Source of the DNA: Collybia mongolica
Taxonomy: Eukaryota; Basidiomycota; Agaricomycetes; Agaricales; Clitocybaceae
Reading direction: 5' to 3'
DNA length: 64,000 nucleotides
Assembly (NCBI GenBank): GCA_013420905.1
Contig: JAAXNY010000011.1
Coordinates: 248,001 to 312,000 of the forward strand
Made by a program: the position numbers and the translations under genes. The notes under the pieces were generated by a model, which had not been told where the DNA came from, ran no database searches, and saw nothing but the letters and a program-made list of their open reading frames with translations. Of the stretch, positions 63,253 through 64,000 are shown piece by piece (position 1 is the first letter of the stretch; the number at the start of each line of letters is the position of its first letter).

Positions 63253-64000
63253 ACTTGAGGTAGAGGGCCATTACTGGCAGATATGAGTCCTTATGTTTTT
63301 TTTTTGATTAACTTTTCTTTATATTTCTAGAACCAGGTTGTTGCAATAGAACTAGCTATCCAGAATCTATTCAGCTTTATATTACTTTTTGTTGTTAATC
63401 TTGTCAGGCATTGTCCTAGAATTAGATTGTAGGCTACAGGGAGTAGCTTGACATCATGGAAGGCCTGATGGATACACAACATGAAGGTGTAATATGACCA
63501 CACATTTGAGCTTGCCAAATACTTGTTGCACTTCTGTAAGGGGTCATGTTGCCAAGAGGCTCAGACAGGGAGCAGTATACACAGTATGAACAACCACATA
63601 GGGAAGGGATGAGCATAGAGCACTAGGGGCTTGACTATAAGTAGAGAACCCAGCCCAAGTCTATTGCAAAGGTGCCCTTCCATAGAGAGGAAGGGGCACC
63701 TTATATGCTGTACATTATGCCTATGTCTCAAATAACAACAGAATCTGATATTAGTAACTCTACTGATGCAACAATCCATCTGTGATACTGTATGTCAGTC
63801 CAAAGTAAACTACTATCTGTCAAGGGGTTAAAGCAGTGTGTGTCAGAATAACAGTGAGGCTATACAAGCTGTGCAATAGTGATTCTGATGGCTAGATGTG
63901 GACAAACAAGTGATCCCCTTACAACTTCACCCATATCCATGGTGTATGCCAATAGAATTTGGTGTTTATAGATCCTATACAAATATCCACCAATAAAAGG
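63253..64000 (-). repeat. Helitron-derived dispersed repeat R-A, copy 3 (runs off window)
   Basis: Starts acttgaggtagagg like the other copies and follows them to the window end, with a small deletion near 63393 relative to copies 1 and 2. Preceded by unrelated C-rich sequence, so the left boundary matches copies 2 and 4. Confidence 0.8.

Noticed and set aside
1..64000. CRISPR arrays, rRNA genes, bacterial operons
   Set aside because: No regularly spaced short repeats or rRNA sequence, and spliced genes and LTR elements show a eukaryotic nuclear origin.

Overview
The window is nuclear DNA of a filamentous fungus, most likely an Agaricomycete (mushroom-type basidiomycete). The evidence is the set of element families (chromodomain Ty3/gypsy, TNP2-type CACTA, BED-finger hAT, Helitron), the short 47-70 bp spliceosomal introns, an F-box relic and a KOW-repeat SPT5-like protein of a type I associate with that class. 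These assignments come from reading motifs, not from a search. No housekeeping gene is visible. The window is almost wholly nested transposable elements, and many boundaries can be fixed to the base from target-site duplications (TSDs), terminal repeats and unoccupied paralogous sites.

Layout. 1-4.6 kb: old, CpG-poor sequence with a 702-bp hAT derivative and an F-box pseudogene. 4.6-12.4 kb: paired GC-rich repeats, a Helitron Rep-side fragment, a CpG-rich element with an 8-bp TSD nested in another repeat, a ~235-bp tandem array, a 70-bp near-perfect palindrome and a Helitron helicase relic. 12.358-16.727 kb: a 4.37-kb terminal-inverted-repeat (TIR) transposon carrying a ~1060-codon coiled-coil protein that I cannot place in a named transposase superfamily. 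17.1-32.8 kb: a hAT-like transposase pseudogene split by a very young 14.2-kb LTR retrotransposon (element A, 17571-31799). 32.8-40.3 kb: Helitron helicase and repeats. 40.3-43.4 kb: an LTR joined to a 5'-truncated chromodomain gypsy (element B'). 43.4-46.3 kb: hAT transposase. 46.3-48.2 kb: Helitron-derived repeat carrying a solo LTR and a TA-flanked MITE. 48.2-60.3 kb: a mutated integrase relic, then a TNP2 transposase gene split by a near-complete self-priming gypsy (element B, 49578-56527) and by a non-autonomous copy of the 12-kb TIR transposon (57290-58014). 60.6-64 kb: a foldback element, an SPT5-like KOW gene and another Helitron-derived repeat.

Most unusual points. (1) The TIR transposon at 12358-16727 and its deletion derivative at 57290-58014 share the terminus tggggaggggcaat and give 7-bp TSDs. 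Removing the derivative restores the interrupted TNP2 reading frame. (2) Element A carries, antisense to gag-pol, two intact multi-exon genes (8 and 6 exons) whose introns would not be spliced from the element's own RNA. (3) Both LTR families have a canonical GGGTTTY -1 slippery heptamer at the end of gag. (4) Element B appears self-primed (Tf1/sushi style), whereas A has a tRNA-type primer-binding site. (5) B and B' share an extra double-zinc-knuckle ORF after pol. (6) At least seven premature stops in unrelated elements are TGA where the family, as I know it, has Arg, which fits CGA-to-TGA decay at CpG sites.

How the parts relate: nothing here forms a host pathway. The genes serve element replication (gag, protease, reverse transcriptase, integrase, DDE-type and HUH/helicase transposases), and the insertion order is recoverable from the nesting.
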